The position numbers and the translations under genes were made by a program. The notes beneath the pieces were generated by a model that saw only the letters and a list, made by a program, of their open reading frames with translations, searched no databases and was not told where the DNA came from. From Limnoperna fortunei (taxonomy: Eukaryota > Mollusca > Bivalvia > Mytilida > Modiolidae), in NCBI GenBank assembly GCA_944474755.1, contig OX104113.1, positions 49,057,644-49,121,643 on the forward strand: a stretch of 64,000 nucleotides of DNA, in the 5' to 3' direction. Shown here piece by piece: positions 1 through 64,000 of the stretch (position 1 is its first letter; each line of letters opens with the position of its first letter).

Positions 1-345
1 TAAGGTATAATGCAATGAATACAGCTAAAATAATCCGGAATTTTTTTCTACAAATCAATTCCGAAATAATGCATTTCAGGAAATCAAATTTGGTCAATAA
101 TACCATGATTAGGAATAAACTGTTAATACTTACAAAATATCAGTTCAACTGCAAAGACATAAAAAAAGTATGCAGAAAACCAGGGAAATAGTTTAATAGC
201 AGATTATTTGCAAAAAACAAAGGATGTAAATCACTTCTGGCTTTTCCATTTGGAGTAATGGTACATCTAATGATCTTTCTTGCTCCTTTCATAAAAAAAA
301 ATGGAGCTACATTATTGGTAGCAAGTGATAGCCTGACATAACAAA
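1..345. repeat. Dispersed AT-rich repeat, copy 1
   Basis: Colinear with 4950-5265: GCAATGAAT, AATTTGGTCAA-AATACCATG, GACATAAAAAAAGTATGCAG and GGAGCTA-ATT recur in the same order in both. It is cut by the window edge. Confidence 0.6.
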
Positions 346-589
346 CAAATATCATATTCATCAACATGTCGTCAACTGGAACAGAATAGAATTTAATTGT
401 AAGAAATGAGTACTAGAAGAATAAAGCAAAATTTATTTGACTACCTTTGTTATAAAGTCCTGATTGCAGGATAAAGAGCAAAACGACCAGTGCTGTAGTA
501 TGTCTATAAAGATACCACATCTTTACTGGTATCAGGAATTGGGATGTTTTACCCTTTTCTAGATTTTGAAAAAGAGTATTCTCATTTTA

Positions 590-772
590 GCCACTGCAAA
601 TGTCTAAATTCTCTTCACCTACCCAATACTCCATACTTTTCCTGGGGCAGTCAAAATTTTGTTACCTATGTCCTGTCTCACTTCTCCGTTGATTTATTGT
701 TTATTAACTTTTTTCTTATCCTTAATATAACTGAGATACTGCTCGACGTAAAGCCAACATCCATTCAATCAC
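590..772 (+). repeat. Second SINE-like family, copy 1
   Basis: ACCCAATACTCCATACTTT, GGCAGTCAAAATT and GAGATACTGCTCGACGTAAA then CATTCAATCA are shared with 42295-42460. The 3' phrase resembles the GCTGAAA-TGG-GTTAAA end of the other SINE family. Confidence 0.55.
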
Positions 773-1054
773 TTTCTTTCTATTTGTGTTTAATTTTGGT
801 GCTTTCATATTAGAATTGCTAAATAAACAAAAATAAAACTACAACCAAATAACCCAACTGGTGGTAGTCATTTTCTAAAATACTGGTATTGGAAAAATAG
901 TAATAGTATGAGACTGAACTACATGTAACTATGAAAATAATATTTAGAAAAACCCAAATAACCTGAATTGTTGAGTCATGACTCTTTTGTTTGATATTTT
1001 TCTCACACTGACTGGGTCCTTGTTAATTACCTGTTTTTATCTTTTATGTTGCAG

Positions 1055-62576
<61,522 letters not shown>

Positions 62577-64000
62577 GTAGGTTTTGCACATTTTGTCTTC
62601 TGTCTAGAATTTTGTTTATATCTGGTATTAAAGTTAGGAAAGGAGATTTTTTTCATTTTGTAAGGTGAACAAACAAAAATACTGTACATCATATTATTAT
62701 AAAATACTGTGGGATGCCATTTTCATTTAACAAAAAGCCAAGTAAGTACACCTGGCACAAATTAGAGCATTTCAATAGCACTCGAAACACACATAGTACA
62801 GAAGAATCCTGAGCACATAATGTCATCGGTACAAGTCACTCTATTAAATTAAAAAAAACACCAAAAATTATTAAAAAACCAGAAGTTTTAATGCTCCTAC
62901 ATTGATTCAGTAGACATAACCAAGTTGGCATGCAGGGAATTTCAGCCTTGGTTGAGTCAAATCAAAAGCATTAATATTCCGCCGTGCTTCTCTGTTCAGT
63001 TTTATGAGGCAAATAACACAGATCACTAAATACAGGTACACAGAAACTGACACCAAATTAAATTAAATGTTGTATTTCACTAATTCTGTGTATCATATTT
63101 GCTTGCATATATCATTGAGAAAGTGTTGTATGTTTCATTTGGGTCAGTAGTACAAACACATAATTTCAACAGCGGTCACAACTGTTTAAAAAAAAAAATT
63201 TTAAATGGTTAAGTACATACTGTATCAACAAAATTCAGCAATTTAAGGATTGTTTTAATATTGCTGGTTATTTTTTTTAATATAGAAGACTTTTTGGTTT
63301 ACGCTAATAAACAGCAAAGCTCTTTTTTCGTAGATTTTGTAGTGTAAACCGATCCAAAGTCGTATATATCCAATAATCTAACCAACAATTGAAAACTATC
63401 CTTTATATTTTAAATTTATATTTTGAAGGAAGTAATGTGAACAATATTTAAGAAGTACATAATATTTACAATTTGTTGATATCGGAAGAATACATGTACA
63501 TCGTAATTGTCATCAGTTAGGCACATGGTGGGCGTGTGGCTAAATTTACCTAGTTAGGTTATACGAAATGAACATATGCTTAGCTTTAGAGTATTTAAAA
63601 GAAATTAAACTATTTCCTGTAATAAATATACATGTAAATTGATCTAATTTGTTGTTGACAAGTAGCTTTCATTTGAAGCACGGTCATTGATATGCTGAAA
63701 ACAGCTTTAAATGTGGTAGATGCATGTTTTCCTCATTTGTTGCATGTCTATTAAGCTCATGTGCATGCAAATTTATATGTTGTATTGGTGATTTGGTCTT
63801 CTATGTAAATTTCTTCATGTATATTTAATGCTAGGATGTAGAAATTTCATGGATTGTAAAAAACTGTATTTGCTTTTGTGTGTGTGCTTTTTCAGGAGAT
63901 ATTTTCATACAAATATAGCTGTAACTATAGATTGGTTTTTTTCATGTGTCTTTAAAAATCGTTTCGGCTTTTAAATGTCTATTATTATTCACAATATCGT
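62577..64000 (+). other. Start of the next PRKD intron
   Basis: From the donor at 62577 to the window end I see AT-rich sequence with one small inverted repeat (63288-63362) and no further exon, so the final kinase exon(s) are beyond the window. Confidence 0.6.
63288..63362. repeat. Short imperfect inverted repeat
   Basis: GACTTTTTGGTTTACGC and GTGTAAACCGATCCAAAGTC are inverse with a few mismatches around a ~35-bp loop. Possibly a small foldback element. Confidence 0.4.

Overview
The window is AT-rich eukaryotic DNA, and most of it is intron. The organism is most likely a bivalve mollusc (mytilid-like, an inference). Reasons: very long introns, many tRNA-headed SINEs ending in CAAA repeats, and abundant short non-autonomous elements with tandem cores of about 146 to 167 bp of the kind known from bivalve genomes. 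No bacterial-type gene organisation is present.

One host gene runs through the whole window on the + strand: a protein kinase D (PRKD family). I could place 17 exons between 1055 and 62576. All have GT/AG borders and their phases chain without a break. In order they encode part of the N-terminal ubiquitin-like domain, the C1a zinc finger, a serine-rich linker, the C1b zinc finger, an acidic linker, the PH domain, and the kinase domain from the glycine loop to just past the APE/DxW region. The 5' exons and the last exon(s) lie outside the window. About 2.08 kb of coding sequence is spread over 61.5 kb. An extra frame-preserving 69-nt exon candidate at 46290-46358, inside the PH domain, looks like a duplication of the start of the following exon.

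The intron between 54565 and 62470 carries a nearly complete LINE retrotransposon of about 7.1 kb in antisense orientation (54929-62073), bounded by a 7-bp target duplication. ORF1 (634 aa) has an N-terminal domain, a long coiled coil, an SGNH-esterase-like domain and an Arg/Gly-rich tail. ORF2 (about 1158 aa) has an APE endonuclease, a reverse transcriptase with YADD and a CCHC zinc knuckle. The element landed inside a 97-bp tandem repeat that copies the preceding exon's end and splice donor.

The other introns hold SINEs (several with exact target duplications), four families of repeats built on one plan (5' hairpin, tandem core, 3' inverted copy; probably Helentron-derived), a 452-bp element with 9-bp target duplications (MULE-like), a pogo/Tigger-like 1.09-kb element with another small element nested in it, several minisatellites (24, 28 and 29 bp), a 118-bp near-perfect palindrome and long G runs. 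No tRNA, rRNA or CRISPR locus was found; the tRNA-like sequences are SINE heads.
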